Origin: Pirellulales bacterium
GTDB lineage: Bacteria; Planctomycetota; Planctomycetia; Pirellulales; JACPPG01
DNA: 64,000 nt
Direction: 5' to 3'
Assembly (NCBI GenBank): GCA_035546535.1
Contig: DASZWQ010000037.1
Location: forward strand, 26,847-90,846
The translations under genes were made by a program, and so were the position numbers. A model generated the notes under the pieces. It searched no databases. It worked only from the letters and a program-made list of their open reading frames with translations, and was not told the origin of the DNA. Shown piece after piece: positions 9,064 through 17,911 of this stretch; within the stretch, counting starts at the first letter, position 1, and each line of letters begins with the position of its first letter.

Positions 9064-10035
9064 ATGACCACGCGACGAGCATTTTTGCAGATGGCCGCGC
9101 AAGCCGGCGTGACGGCAACGCTCGGGCTGGGCCGGTTACGCGCTGACGAGTCGTCGGCCGGCAAGAAACCGAGCCAGCCGGTCGTCGACACGCACATGCA
9201 CGTGTGGATCCACGACCCACAGCGATTTCCGTTTGCGCATCCCTACGCCGCCGATTATCGGCCGCCCGATACGGACGGCACGCTCGAAACCTTACTCGCG
9301 GACATGGACCAGAACGGCGTCACGCACGCCATCCTGGTGCAGACGATCTGCCACGGCTGGGACAATCGTTACACGGCCCATTGCGTCCGGGCCTGCCCCG
9401 GCCGTTTGCGCGGACACGGCCTGATCGATCCGGTGGATCCGAACGTCGCCGATCGACTTGCTTATTGGGTCGAGGAGCAGGGGCTCTCGGGCATGCGTTT
9501 CAGTCCCATCTACTACAAGGGCAAAGACGATTGGCTGACGGCCCAACCGGCCCGACAAATGTGGAAGCGTGCGGCCGCGCTCGGTGCCGTGCTGAACTTC
9601 TACATCGCGACCGACCAGTTGCCGAAGCTCGAGGTCATGGTGCGCGACCATCCCGACGTGCCCACGATCGTCGATCATGTGAGCCAGATCGACCTCTCGG
9701 CGCCCGACCCCTTGCCGGAGATGAAGAAGCTGCTCGCGCTGGCGCGCTATCCGAACGTGCGCGTGAAGATTTCTGAATTGACGTCTGTCTCGAAGTCGCA
9801 CGAGTATCCGTTCTCGGACGCGTTGCCGTGGGTAAAGAGGGTGTACGACGCCTTCGGCCCGTCGCGCTTGCTGTGGGGAACGGGCTACCCGGGGCCGGCC
9901 CGTGCGTTCTACAAGCGCCCCACCTTGGCGCAGGAACTGGCCCTCGTCCGCGAGAAGATTCCGTTCTTCACACCGGACGATCAGCGAAAGATTCTCGGCG
10001 AGAATGCGGCCACGCTATGGAAGCTGTCAGCCTGA
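9064..10035 (+). CDS. Amidohydrolase-like TIM-barrel protein with Tat-like signal
   Basis: 323 residues. ATG 9064 is chosen because it gives MTTRRAFLQMAAQAG, a Tat-like twin-arginine leader; an earlier in-frame start at 8992 adds unlikely residues. The mature protein belongs to the amidohydrolase_2 / COG3618 group (lactonase-like metal-dependent hydrolases): the first strand carries VDTHMHVW with His44 and His46. The last strand, where most members have GSDYP or GSDWP, reads WGTGYPG, so the usual metal-binding Asp is Gly274. This is either a lineage-specific variant or a changed activity. The gene ends close to the end of the convergent DUF59-fusion gene. Substrate unknown; a sugar lactone or aromatic lactone would fit the family. 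Confidence 0.85.
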   Translation: MTTRRAFLQMAAQAGVTATLGLGRLRADESSAGKKPSQPVVDTHMHVWIHDPQRFPFAHPYAADYRPPDTDGTLETLLADMDQNGVTHAILVQTICHGWDNRYTAHCVRACPGRLRGHGLIDPVDPNVADRLAYWVEEQGLSGMRFSPIYYKGKDDWLTAQPARQMWKRAAALGAVLNFYIATDQLPKLEVMVRDHPDVPTIVDHVSQIDLSAPDPLPEMKKLLALARYPNVRVKISELTSVSKSHEYPFSDALPWVKRVYDAFGPSRLLWGTGYPGPARAFYKRPTLAQELALVREKIPFFTPDDQRKILGENAATLWKLSA

Positions 10036-10052
10036 AGGATCTGGCCTTTGAG

Positions 10053-10072
10053 AACGTAGGCTCGCCTACGTT
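10053..10072. terminator. Perfect 8-bp hairpin between convergent genes
   Basis: AACGTAGG-CTCG-CCTACGTT forms an eight-base-pair stem with a tetraloop. It overlaps the TAG stop of the minus-strand DUF59-fusion gene and lies 18 bases after the plus-strand amidohydrolase. It has no T-run on either side, so it may stabilise mRNA ends or terminate weakly rather than act as a standard intrinsic terminator. Confidence 0.4.
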
Positions 10073-11850
10073 GATAAGCCCAGAGCGGCACGGCCTGCGT
10101 CCGTGAGCCGCGCGGTCGACCAGGCCGGCTCCCAGGTGAAGTCGACGACAACGTCCCGCACCCCGGCCAGCTTGAGCAGGCGCTCGCGAATCCCTTCGCT
10201 GACGCGGCCACCTCCTTGCGAGACGAAGAATTGATACACCGGCCGGCCGCGGTGCGGCATGGTCATCAGGATGCGCGCCACGCCGTCGCGATGGCTCACA
10301 TCGTAGATAAGGCCCATATCGACCACGTTGGCGTCGATCGTATAGAGCTGCTCATCGCGCACCTCGCGCAGCACTTTCCAAATCGCTGGCTTCAGGGAAG
10401 CCGTGTCGGGCGTTTCACCATCGCGCGCAAGCGGCCGATTGTTGGTGGCCGCCCCGGCCAGGCCGGCGGGCATTTCGGCTTTGATTTCTAGCGGGTTCAA
10501 GAGCGCATGTCGACTTTGCTCGTAAAACTCGGCCGGATTCTGTTCGGGGTACGGCGCGAGCAGGTAGGCGTTCTTCTGCTCAAAGGAAACGCCTGAGTGC
10601 ATCTCGGTCTTTTGGGCCGGGTACCGGCTCGACAGCTGGCCATGCCCCGCGTAGTGCATGGTCGGGGCTCCGCCATGCGAAATCGACGCCCCGCCGGTCG
10701 CCTCGTGTACTAGCCGCAGGGCGACGAACGCATCCCGGCTCGTGCGATTGAAGAAGCCGACACCCCACAGTGCCTCGGTCTGGTCTGCCGGCACCGCCCC
10801 TTCGTGCAATTTGCCCGACGAGTCGATCCACAGCATGTCGGTGAATGAATAGCCGGAGAAGACCCATTCGTCGTCGCGCATGGCCTCGATCCGAAAGTCC
10901 TGCACCATGTCCATCCGGCTGTGCTTCAAGAAGTAAGGCAGGCCGGCGTAGAACGTATAGGTGACGTCCATGTGCATCCGACTGGGCGTAAAGAGTGGAT
11001 GCATAGGACTGGCCGGAAAACCGAAACGGCGAAGCTGAACAAACAGCGGCCCGCGCGTCACTTCATAGCTAGGGCACTCAGCCCAATTGCGCATTCTTAG
11101 TTTCTGAAAGTCTCCCTGATCGACATAATCGTGCCCCCAATCGATGTCGGGCGGTTCACCGTGGCCTTTGCCGCCGGCGTACAGCTCCAAGCCATGCTCG
11201 CGCCTGTAGGTGAGGCGTTCGAGTTGTCCGGTTTGGCGCGAGAGCCGTGCTTGATAATGCGAGTTGGTGACGTCCAGGCCGTATCCCTCGCCAGTCACGC
11301 GTAAGTCGGTCTGGTAGTCGGGCCGCTCTGCGTTTGGGTTGCCCGCAAGGATCAAGTAACTGGCTGAGTCATGCGCGCCGACCTCGGCAAAGAAGGCGAC
11401 CCGGCAGCGCACCTCGTCACCATGTCGGGTGTGGGCATAGACCTGGCTAGGAATCTCCTGCAAGCGCCGCGTCGTTGGATTCCACTTCGCCACGCGCATC
11501 TCGCGCACGGGATCGACAATCTCCGCGGCCCCGAAGGCCAGGCTCACGTCAACCGGGTCGTTCGCGCGCCGGGCGCCCACCGTCTCGAACAATGTCACCG
11601 GTTTGCAGATCGACCAGCCGCGCGCCCATTGAGCAATCACCGGCGGCAGCTTTGATACCGGGATCGACGCAGACGCCGGCAGTTGGGCAGCAGGCGCCGG
11701 TACTAGCTGCCGCTCGAACGACAAGGTCTCCTTGAGCGATGCCGCCAATGACATGGCCACGTCGAGCTTGCCGGCGGCATAAGCGGCCTCGAGCAGTTCC
11801 AGCTTGCGGGCCACCGAATCGGTGTGGTCGGAGTAACGGATGTCATTCAT
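10066..11850 (-). CDS. Unknown beta-rich protein fused to a C-terminal DUF59/MIP18-like domain
   Basis: 594 residues. The start at 11850 (MNDIRYSDHTD) has a GAAGGG ribosome site; the frame stays open to 12126 but those residues look non-coding. After a helical N-terminal segment, residues about 85-480 form a large beta-rich domain with many aromatic residues (for example DIDWGHDYVDQGDFQ) that I do not recognise; it is reminiscent of carbohydrate-active beta-sandwiches. Residues about 490-594 match DUF59: VVDMGLIYDV, then WEPAWSTARLTDAGR. The cysteine usually found in the GCP motif of DUF59 is absent: the site reads HRGRP with Arg536. Fe-S cluster handling is therefore doubtful. There is no signal peptide, so it is probably cytoplasmic. 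It stands alone on the minus strand. Confidence 0.75.
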   Translation of the reverse strand: MNDIRYSDHTDSVARKLELLEAAYAAGKLDVAMSLAASLKETLSFERQLVPAPAAQLPASASIPVSKLPPVIAQWARGWSICKPVTLFETVGARRANDPVDVSLAFGAAEIVDPVREMRVAKWNPTTRRLQEIPSQVYAHTRHGDEVRCRVAFFAEVGAHDSASYLILAGNPNAERPDYQTDLRVTGEGYGLDVTNSHYQARLSRQTGQLERLTYRREHGLELYAGGKGHGEPPDIDWGHDYVDQGDFQKLRMRNWAECPSYEVTRGPLFVQLRRFGFPASPMHPLFTPSRMHMDVTYTFYAGLPYFLKHSRMDMVQDFRIEAMRDDEWVFSGYSFTDMLWIDSSGKLHEGAVPADQTEALWGVGFFNRTSRDAFVALRLVHEATGGASISHGGAPTMHYAGHGQLSSRYPAQKTEMHSGVSFEQKNAYLLAPYPEQNPAEFYEQSRHALLNPLEIKAEMPAGLAGAATNNRPLARDGETPDTASLKPAIWKVLREVRDEQLYTIDANVVDMGLIYDVSHRDGVARILMTMPHRGRPVYQFFVSQGGGRVSEGIRERLLKLAGVRDVVVDFTWEPAWSTARLTDAGRAALGLST

Positions 11851-12244
11851 GGAAACACCCTTCGTGCAGAGCTTGTGTCGCCTTATCGGCGCGGTGCGCC
11901 CTTCGTCTCGCGCGGCAGCGAAGGCTTTGCTTCGCGGGTCCAGATTAATCGCCTCGAAAGGGCCGGCATAGAGGCCGGTTAGTGCGACTCGGCGGTCAAT
12001 TCTCAGGGCAAAACACGTCGTTGCCGGGGATTCAGAAACTTGCCAGCTCTCGCCGGTTCCGGTCGTGTCAGTCGTTGGGAAAAATCCTCGGCCGTGGCAT
12101 TTGCTCAACGCGCAACCGTAAGCCATGTTTCCTCAGATAAACGCGAGCCAGCAATGCGCGCAGGCTTGACTATTTGCCTTGTCGGCCGACCATTGCTCTC
12201 GACTTGTCATCCCTAGACATTCTGAGTCACTGGCAGAAGGCTCT
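11851..12244. other. Divergent intergenic region, 394 bases
   Basis: This region separates the minus-strand DUF59 fusion from the plus-strand Tyr-rich secreted protein. Both must be transcribed from promoters here, but I see no convincing -10/-35 pair, RNA gene or long hairpin. In-frame extensions of both genes into the region lack protein-like composition. Confidence 0.5.
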
Positions 12245-12889
12245 ATGGTGTTCGGGCGGTTCGGGCATTTTGGCGTGGTCTTCGGCGCTCTTACGATCGC
12301 CGCCGTGCCAGCTGCGCGCGATGCCCACGCTCTAGAGCCGGCGCCGATGGGCGTGCCTGGCTATGTCAGCGGTTACGCGACTCAGCCCGCGGGCGGCTAC
12401 GTGGTGCCGGTCGCACCCTATCAACGGGCGCCGGTTGTGAACGGAAGCGGCGCCCGCGTCGTCGTGCGTAACGCAGCACCTTCGGTTCCCGGCTACGTCG
12501 CCAGCTATGCCGTTCCAGTTCCCGTCGCGGGGCAAGCGCCTGCCATAGTTGGTTATCGCGCCAGCTATGAAGCGCCGGTTGCTGTCATGCCATCGCCGCC
12601 TCCCTCGCGCCCGGCTCCGGCCAATGCGCGGTTTTACAATCCCGTCGGCAATGGCTTTGGCGGTTACAGCTACGGAGAGTATCCGGCTTACGGGTACAAC
12701 GGATACTTGCCGGCCGCCTACGACGGCTTCAACGTTTCCGGTTACGCGAGCCGTGCCGTGACATCGGCTGGTTATCGCGGTTTCTCCACGCCCGCTCAGC
12801 CCGGCGGCTACAGCACGTTCAACATGTCTGATGCCTGGACCGGCTATATCGGCCCCAACGGCAGCCGGATGAACTATCGGGCGTACTAG
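12245..12889 (+). CDS. Secreted Gly/Tyr-rich repeat protein
   Basis: 214 residues. ATG 12245 gives a signal peptide ending near DAHA (MVFGRFGHFGVVFGALTIAA...). The mature chain is low-complexity, rich in Gly, Tyr, Pro and Val. A short motif recurs three times: VPGYVSGYATQP, VPGYVASYAVPV and IVGYRASYEAPV, about 50 then 25 residues apart. A distal part is even richer in Tyr and Gly (GGYSYGEYPAYGYNGYL). No enzyme motif is present. Such proteins in planctomycetes are usually annotated as hypothetical; a structural or adhesive surface role is an inference from composition. Confidence 0.75.
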   Translation: MVFGRFGHFGVVFGALTIAAVPAARDAHALEPAPMGVPGYVSGYATQPAGGYVVPVAPYQRAPVVNGSGARVVVRNAAPSVPGYVASYAVPVPVAGQAPAIVGYRASYEAPVAVMPSPPPSRPAPANARFYNPVGNGFGGYSYGEYPAYGYNGYLPAAYDGFNVSGYASRAVTSAGYRGFSTPAQPGGYSTFNMSDAWTGYIGPNGSRMNYRAY

Positions 12890-12953
12890 GCGCTACTTCG
12901 GGCGTGACACTCCCGCCATCTTCGCACCGGTCCGGATGCACGTCTTGCTATCG

Positions 12954-12983
12954 TGAAAGTTCGACTTGGTTGTTCGACTTTCA
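12954..12983. other. Hairpin with single-base bulge
   Basis: TGAAAG(T)TCGA pairs with TCGACTTTCA across a nine-base loop, giving ten pairs and one bulged T. The sequence also reads as a direct repeat of GTTCGACTT. It sits 65 bases after the Tyr-rich gene and 217 bases before the CHAT gene. No T-run follows, so a regulatory or RNA-end role is as likely as termination. The rest of the 310-base gap shows nothing else clear. Confidence 0.35.
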
Positions 12984-13199
12984 GGACACTCGGGCGACGC
13001 TCGCGAACCCGGTGAACTCCTGATACGATTGACAGAGGAGAGGCATCGGCGTTTCGAGCGCTCTCTCCGCGCTTATCACCTTCAAACACTCAACACGCGG
13101 CCCGGCGCCTTTATCTCGGCGCGTCGAGCGGCCAATTCTCTTCCGGGCGGTAACCGCGTGACGAATCCCAGTACGGCAGACGGTTCAAGGCCGCGAGCT

Positions 13200-16073
13200 A
13201 TGTTCTGCCCGCTTTTGCTTGCTCTGCTTCTGCTGTCGCCCCCGATCACGGCTGCCGCCGACCAGACTGTAACGCCCAAGTCGAAACCCACCACGGCGTC
13301 CAAGAAGCCGGACCAGCCGACGGATACCAAGAAACGTCCGGCCAGCGGAACGGACGCCAAGGATCCCTCCCAAGTGGCGGCCCTCGTTCAGCGTGCGGAT
13401 GCACTGCTCGGTTCGAGTTCTTTTGCCGCGGCGGTGAAGGAATATGAGGCTGCGCTTGCCCTGTGCGATCCGAAGCACCCGCGGCCCGCGACAACCGCAC
13501 TTATTCAATCGCGCCTGTCGGCGGCCTTGGCTTTCGTGGCCGATTACGCCCGCGCGCGAACGTTCGCCGAGCAGGCGGTGGCCAATTTCATAACGGCCTT
13601 TGGTCCTGCCAGTGCCGAAGCGGCCGTAGCGCTGACGGATTACGGCGTGCTCCTCACGAAACTCGGCGAATTATCCGCGGCGCGGTCGAGTTTCGAGCGC
13701 GCGCTCCAGATCATGCAGCAGTTGCACGGAGAGCGCAATCCAAAAACACTCGGCTTGCGCACCTCGCTGGCGGCCCTCCAGGGGGCCTTGGGCGACCGGG
13801 CCGCGGCCACCCAGGGATTCGAAGAAGCGTTGCTCATTCAGAGCAAGTACGCAGCCGAAGAAAATGCCGACACCGCGTTCCTGCACGTCGAATACGGCAA
13901 CTTCCTGACAAACCAGGGCAAATATCGCGAGGCGCGCGAACAACTGGAGCTCGCGCTCTCGTTGCGGCGCAAGTTACTAGGCGACCGTAATCCGGTTACG
14001 GCCGGCACGCTCGATTCGCTGGGAAGGGTCTGCCACCTTCTCGGTGACGACCCACGGGCGCAAGCGTGCTTCGAGGAAGAACTGGGCATCTACAAGGAGG
14101 TGCCGCCAGCGGATCATGGGGACTTGATCAACGCGCTAAACAACCTGGGCTTTGTTCTCGGTTGCCAACAGCAATACGCCCCGGCCCTGGAAGTTTTCCG
14201 CCAGGCGTTGGCCGTGGGAAAGCAATCGTTTGGGGACAACGATCCGCACGCGGTGACCGGCTACACGAACTTGTCCCTGTTTAGTGCCGCACAGGACGAT
14301 TGGCAGCGCGCTGTCGAATTCGCGGACGAGGGACGGCATCTCGCCCGTCGCCGTCTGGCCACAACGCTTTCGACACTCTCCGAGCGCGAGCAGCTCGCTT
14401 ATCTTTCCACTCACGATCTCCCTGCGCATTTCATGGCCCTTTCCTTGGCCATCGAACTGCGGCGCCACCCGCGCGTGGCCGAGTTGTCGGCCGGCTGGCT
14501 GTTGAACGGCAAATCGCAATCGCAGGAACTGCTGGCCGATCGCGCGGTCCGGGCGCGCGAACAGAGTGATCCGGCTCTGGCCAGAATCTCGCAGCAACTG
14601 AAGCAGGTGCGCGACGAGCAGGCGAAGATCGTCTTTTCCGGCACCTCGCGCAACGAGCGGGGCGATCGGATCTCGAAACTGGCGCGAAGCGAAGAGGAGC
14701 TTTCGCGGCGGCTGGCCCGGGCCGGCAGCCACTCTTTGCAAGCCCTGGACTGGATCGACGTCGGGCAGGTTCGTTCCGCGTTGGCCCCTGGCGAAGTCCT
14801 CGTCGATATCGCCTGCGTGCCGCTCGTGAATCTGAAGGCCCCCGACGAAAAGACCAGCTCTCTGCACTATGCGGCCTGGATCGTGCCGTCGGCCGACCAG
14901 GGCGAGGTGAAACTGATTGATCTGGGGGACGCCGAAGACATTCACGAGGACATCCTCGAGCTGCGCAAAGCCATCAATGTGGTCTTCACGATCGACCGCA
15001 GCACCGGACTGACGAAACCTGCTGAACCGAAGACATTGACGCAGGCGCACACCGCCATGTTGCGGTTGTCGCAGCGATTGCTGTTTCCGCTGCTTTCGCA
15101 GATTCGCAACGCCGACAAGCTGCTCATCAGCCCCGATGCGCAGTTGTGGCTCGTTCCCTGGGCCGCGCTCTACCTGCCCGACGGACGATTTGCCGTCGAG
15201 CAATATCAAATCTCGCACCTGGTCAGTGGCCGCGAACTGCTGGCGCCGAAGGTGAAGCGGCCGTCGAATGCGCCGTTGATCGTGGCGAACCCGAATTTTG
15301 ATCTGCTGCCCGCCGAGGCACGGCAGATCGCTCAGGCCACGCTGACGGGCAAGAAGATTCCCGCGCAGCCGCGGCCGAACATACGCCTCCGGCCGCCGGC
15401 GCGGCTGGGCACGCCGCTTCCGGAGCTCGCCAGGCAAGTGAAGGTGGTCGGGCCGAAGCTGGCCGCCTACGCGGGAAAGAAACCGGCTGTCTTCGAAGGG
15501 GATAGGGCTCTGGAAACCCTGGTCAAAGCCGTACACGGACCAAGGGTGGTCCTGTTTGCGACGCACGGCTTCTTTGAGCCATCGGACCTGGCTTTCCGCG
15601 CGCGCACTTCGGGATTGGGCGCTGATGCGAGAGCACCGCGAACGGCCGATAACCCGCTGTTGCGCTGCGGCGTGTTGTTGGCCGGCTGCAATTGGCGAGA
15701 TTCCTCGAAGGGAGACGATGGAATCTTGACGGGCATGGAAATCCTGAGCCTGGATCTCCGCGGCACGGAGCTCGTCGTCTTGAGCGCCTGCAACACCGGG
15801 GTGGGCGATCTGCGAATCGGCGAAGGAGTGGCGAGCACCCGCCAGGCCTTTCAACTGGCCGGCGCCGAGGCCGTCGTAGCGACCCTCTGGCCCGTGACCG
15901 TCGACGAAGCCAACGATCAGATGAGCGATTTCTTCGCGCGCCTCGCCAAGGGAGAAGGGAAGGCACAAGCCCTGCGCAGCGCCCAACTAGCGGCCATCAG
16001 CCGGCTGAAGGCCAAGTATCACGCTGCGCTCCCGGTCATTTGGGCAGCCTTCACAATCACCGGACGCGGCTGA
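13200..16073 (+). CDS. Exported TPR protein with C-terminal CHAT (caspase-like) domain
   Basis: 957 residues. ATG 13200 gives a signal peptide (MFCPLLLALLLLSPPITAAA) followed by a Lys/Thr/Pro-rich linker. Residues about 60-430 are TPR repeats of the kinesin-light-chain type (RSSFERALQIMQQLHGERNP). The C-terminal 350 residues are a CHAT domain with the predicted catalytic dyad intact: His789 in FATHGF and Cys864 in LSACNTG, followed by GAEAVVATLWPV. CHAT domains belong to the caspase/separase clan of Cys proteases, and TPR-CHAT proteins serve as effectors or processing proteases in several bacterial systems. No toxin or gasdermin-like partner is adjacent, so the target is unknown. A GTG at 13159 in the same frame is a less likely start. 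Confidence 0.88.
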   Translation: MFCPLLLALLLLSPPITAAADQTVTPKSKPTTASKKPDQPTDTKKRPASGTDAKDPSQVAALVQRADALLGSSSFAAAVKEYEAALALCDPKHPRPATTALIQSRLSAALAFVADYARARTFAEQAVANFITAFGPASAEAAVALTDYGVLLTKLGELSAARSSFERALQIMQQLHGERNPKTLGLRTSLAALQGALGDRAAATQGFEEALLIQSKYAAEENADTAFLHVEYGNFLTNQGKYREAREQLELALSLRRKLLGDRNPVTAGTLDSLGRVCHLLGDDPRAQACFEEELGIYKEVPPADHGDLINALNNLGFVLGCQQQYAPALEVFRQALAVGKQSFGDNDPHAVTGYTNLSLFSAAQDDWQRAVEFADEGRHLARRRLATTLSTLSEREQLAYLSTHDLPAHFMALSLAIELRRHPRVAELSAGWLLNGKSQSQELLADRAVRAREQSDPALARISQQLKQVRDEQAKIVFSGTSRNERGDRISKLARSEEELSRRLARAGSHSLQALDWIDVGQVRSALAPGEVLVDIACVPLVNLKAPDEKTSSLHYAAWIVPSADQGEVKLIDLGDAEDIHEDILELRKAINVVFTIDRSTGLTKPAEPKTLTQAHTAMLRLSQRLLFPLLSQIRNADKLLISPDAQLWLVPWAALYLPDGRFAVEQYQISHLVSGRELLAPKVKRPSNAPLIVANPNFDLLPAEARQIAQATLTGKKIPAQPRPNIRLRPPARLGTPLPELARQVKVVGPKLAAYAGKKPAVFEGDRALETLVKAVHGPRVVLFATHGFFEPSDLAFRARTSGLGADARAPRTADNPLLRCGVLLAGCNWRDSSKGDDGILTGMEILSLDLRGTELVVLSACNTGVGDLRIGEGVASTRQAFQLAGAEAVVATLWPVTVDEANDQMSDFFARLAKGEGKAQALRSAQLAAISRLKAKYHAALPVIWAAFTITGRG

Positions 16074-16138
16074 ACGGCGCTGTCGGCCTGCAATCGACGA
16101 GGGCCACGCCCGCCGCTGATAAGCCGCGAGCCATCCGC

Positions 16139-16333
16139 TCAGGCCAGCTTTCGAACCAGGCGTGCCGGCAACGAGAGAATCGCATCCACCGTCTCGAAGA
16201 GCACGGTGAACGTCAACCCAATCAACCGAAACGGTAACAGCACCAGCCAGACCAGCGGATAGAGCAACAAGACACCGATCGCCAGCGGCCAGCAGATCAC
16301 GAACAGCACGCACCACAGCACGAATGTCAACAT
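16139..16333 (-). CDS. Small two-helix membrane protein
   Basis: 64 residues, almost entirely hydrophobic: MLTFVLWCVLFVICWPLAIG begins the first helix and a second follows before a basic C-terminus (LPARLVRKLA). ATG 16333 is preferred to the preceding TTG. There is no strong ribosome site, but composition and length fit a genuine small membrane protein of the type frequent in planctomycete genomes. It is convergent with the CHAT gene. Function unknown. Confidence 0.6.
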   Translation of the reverse strand: MLTFVLWCVLFVICWPLAIGVLLLYPLVWLVLLPFRLIGLTFTVLFETVDAILSLPARLVRKLA

Positions 16334-16379
16334 CAACCAGGATTCCCGCGAAAGGATTCGGAAACAAAGGCCAAATACG

Positions 16380-16488
16380 ATCCGCAGATTCCACAGATTA
16401 CGCAGAAAACTTCAGAATGCCCGGTCCCAGTTCCGCATCATGTTTCAAACTATTCAGGAATCTGCGTCGATCTGCGAAATCTGCCGAT
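16380..16488. repeat. Imperfect long inverted repeat (intergenic stem-loop element)
   Basis: The left arm at 16381-16405 (starting TCCGCAGATTCCACAGATTA) and the right arm at 16462-16487 (starting CTGCGTCGATCTGCGAAATC) are inverted copies matching at about 21 of 25 positions, separated by about 56 bases. The core words are GCAGATT and ACGCAG. It lies in a 313-base gap between divergent genes. This looks like a dispersed palindromic element rather than a terminator; copy number elsewhere in the genome cannot be judged from here. Confidence 0.6.
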
Positions 16489-16605
16489 GATTCTCTCTGC
16501 CCCTCGGTAAGCTATTCGTAGGGGGAAGCGACTTCTTGGCACGAATCTGCCGCGATTTCTTGGCTATTTCGAATTCCTGCCCGACGGCGTGACCTAAACT
16601 TCTGG

Positions 16606-16619
16606 GTGCCCGCGGGCAC
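16606..16619. promoter_or_regulatory. 14-base perfect palindrome upstream of secreted-protein gene
   Basis: GTGCCCGCGGGCAC is a perfect palindrome 11 bases before the AGAAAGGA ribosome site of the next gene. It could be an operator or a leader hairpin; GC-rich palindromes also arise by chance at this base composition. Confidence 0.3.
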
Positions 16620-16646
16620 GAACGACTATTAGAAAGGACCAACGCC

Positions 16647-17825
16647 ATGGGCCGACGAATGATCATTTCCATGATTGTGGCATTCTTGTGCCTGGCCGCG
16701 CCGCGGGTCTACGCGCAGCGCGGCGGACGGGGCGAGGGACGATCAAGCGGCCACGCCCCCGGCGGCGAATGGTCCGAGCGCTCGCATCAAGGAAGCAGTC
16801 ACGGCCAGGCGGGCGGCGGCAATCGCGAAGCGAGCGGCGCTCGTGGCTTTGAAGGAAAGAACGCAGGTCGTAACGAGTCGCAACGCGGCGCCGGACAACA
16901 GGGCTTCGCCGGCAATCAGGCGGCACCCAATGGGCGCTCGCGAAGCGCCGGCGGAGCAGCCGGCACTGCTGGTACACGTGGACCTCAAGGAATTGCAGGC
17001 GCAGGCGGGACTACCCGCCGTGGAGCCGAAGGTTCGGGCACCGCCACAACGAACCGCACCGCCGGCACACGCACCGGCACGGCAAACGCAGCAGCCGCCC
17101 CAGGCACGCGCGCGGCTACAGGCAACGCGGCAACCGCCGCCACGACTAATGCATCAAACACCGGCGCTGCCGCGGTTCGCAATGCCTACAACAACCCGAA
17201 CCTCTACAACGACCATTGGTACGCGGCGCACACGGGCGCCTGGTATCCGCACGGCTGGACCACGGCCGCCGTCTGGGCCGTGCCCACCTGGGGCGCTGTG
17301 TCCGGCTACTACGGAGCCAGTGCGGTGCCGATGTCGTACAACTACGGCGTGAATCCCGCTTATGCCAACGGTATGGTCACCATGAACGGCCAGCCGGTCG
17401 GCACGCCGGCCGAGTTCAGCCAGCAGGCCGCCGACCTGGCGGCGACCGGCGCCGGCGACGTAGCCACCGACGGCAACGACTGGATGTCGCTGGGCGTCTT
17501 TGCCATGGTTCGCAACGAGCAGCAGCATCCGCAATTGATCCTGCAATTGGCGATCAATAAGCAGGGCATCCTGCGCGGCAATTACACGGACGAAGTGTCG
17601 GAGCACACGCAGCAGATTCAGGGCGCGGCTGACCCCAAGACGCAGCGCGCGGCATGGACCGTGGGCGGCAACACCAGCTCCATCATGGAAGCCGGGCTCA
17701 GCGACCTCGCCCAAGGCGAGGCGCCGGCCCTGATTCACAAGAACGGCAAGACCGATCATTGGTTACTGGTGCGTCTCGACAAGCCGGCAGGAGAAACTGC
17801 TGACAGTTCGCCGGGCGGACGCTAG
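16647..17825 (+). CDS. Secreted low-complexity protein with aromatic-rich domain
   Basis: 392 residues with a clear AGAAAGGA ribosome site. A signal peptide ends at VYAQ. Residues about 24-175 are low-complexity: first Gly/Arg/Ser/Glu-rich, then Thr/Ala/Gly-rich with repeated TRTGTAN-like words. Residues about 180-240 are aromatic (NNPNLYNDHWYAAHTGAWYP), a segment often seen in planctomycete proteins loosely labelled mu-protocadherin-like. The C-terminal 150 residues look globular (WMSLGVFAMVRNEQQHPQLI). No catalytic signature is seen. A cell-surface location is inferred from signal and composition; function unknown. Confidence 0.78.
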   Translation: MGRRMIISMIVAFLCLAAPRVYAQRGGRGEGRSSGHAPGGEWSERSHQGSSHGQAGGGNREASGARGFEGKNAGRNESQRGAGQQGFAGNQAAPNGRSRSAGGAAGTAGTRGPQGIAGAGGTTRRGAEGSGTATTNRTAGTRTGTANAAAAPGTRAATGNAATAATTNASNTGAAAVRNAYNNPNLYNDHWYAAHTGAWYPHGWTTAAVWAVPTWGAVSGYYGASAVPMSYNYGVNPAYANGMVTMNGQPVGTPAEFSQQAADLAATGAGDVATDGNDWMSLGVFAMVRNEQQHPQLILQLAINKQGILRGNYTDEVSEHTQQIQGAADPKTQRAAWTVGGNTSSIMEAGLSDLAQGEAPALIHKNGKTDHWLLVRLDKPAGETADSSPGGR

Positions 17826-17894
17826 ATTGTTCGGGATGGCCGCACTCTTCGAACGCGCCTGAGGGTGCTTCGCATCGTGGCGCGTCCGAATATT

Positions 17895-17910
17895 TTCGAA
17901 AGGAGTCGAA
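17895..17910 (+). promoter_or_regulatory. Ribosome site displayed in a hairpin loop
   Basis: TTCGA-AAGGAG-TCGAA places the Shine-Dalgarno core exactly in a six-base loop closed by a five-pair stem, one base before the GTG start of the sulfatase. The same 16 bases recur, inverted, before the OmpA-family gene at 60961-60980. Confidence 0.6.
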
Positions 17911-17911
17911 C

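Noticed and set aside
16074..16138. Possible small RNA between the CHAT and small membrane genes
   Set aside because: The gap is only 65 bases with no promoter or hairpin.
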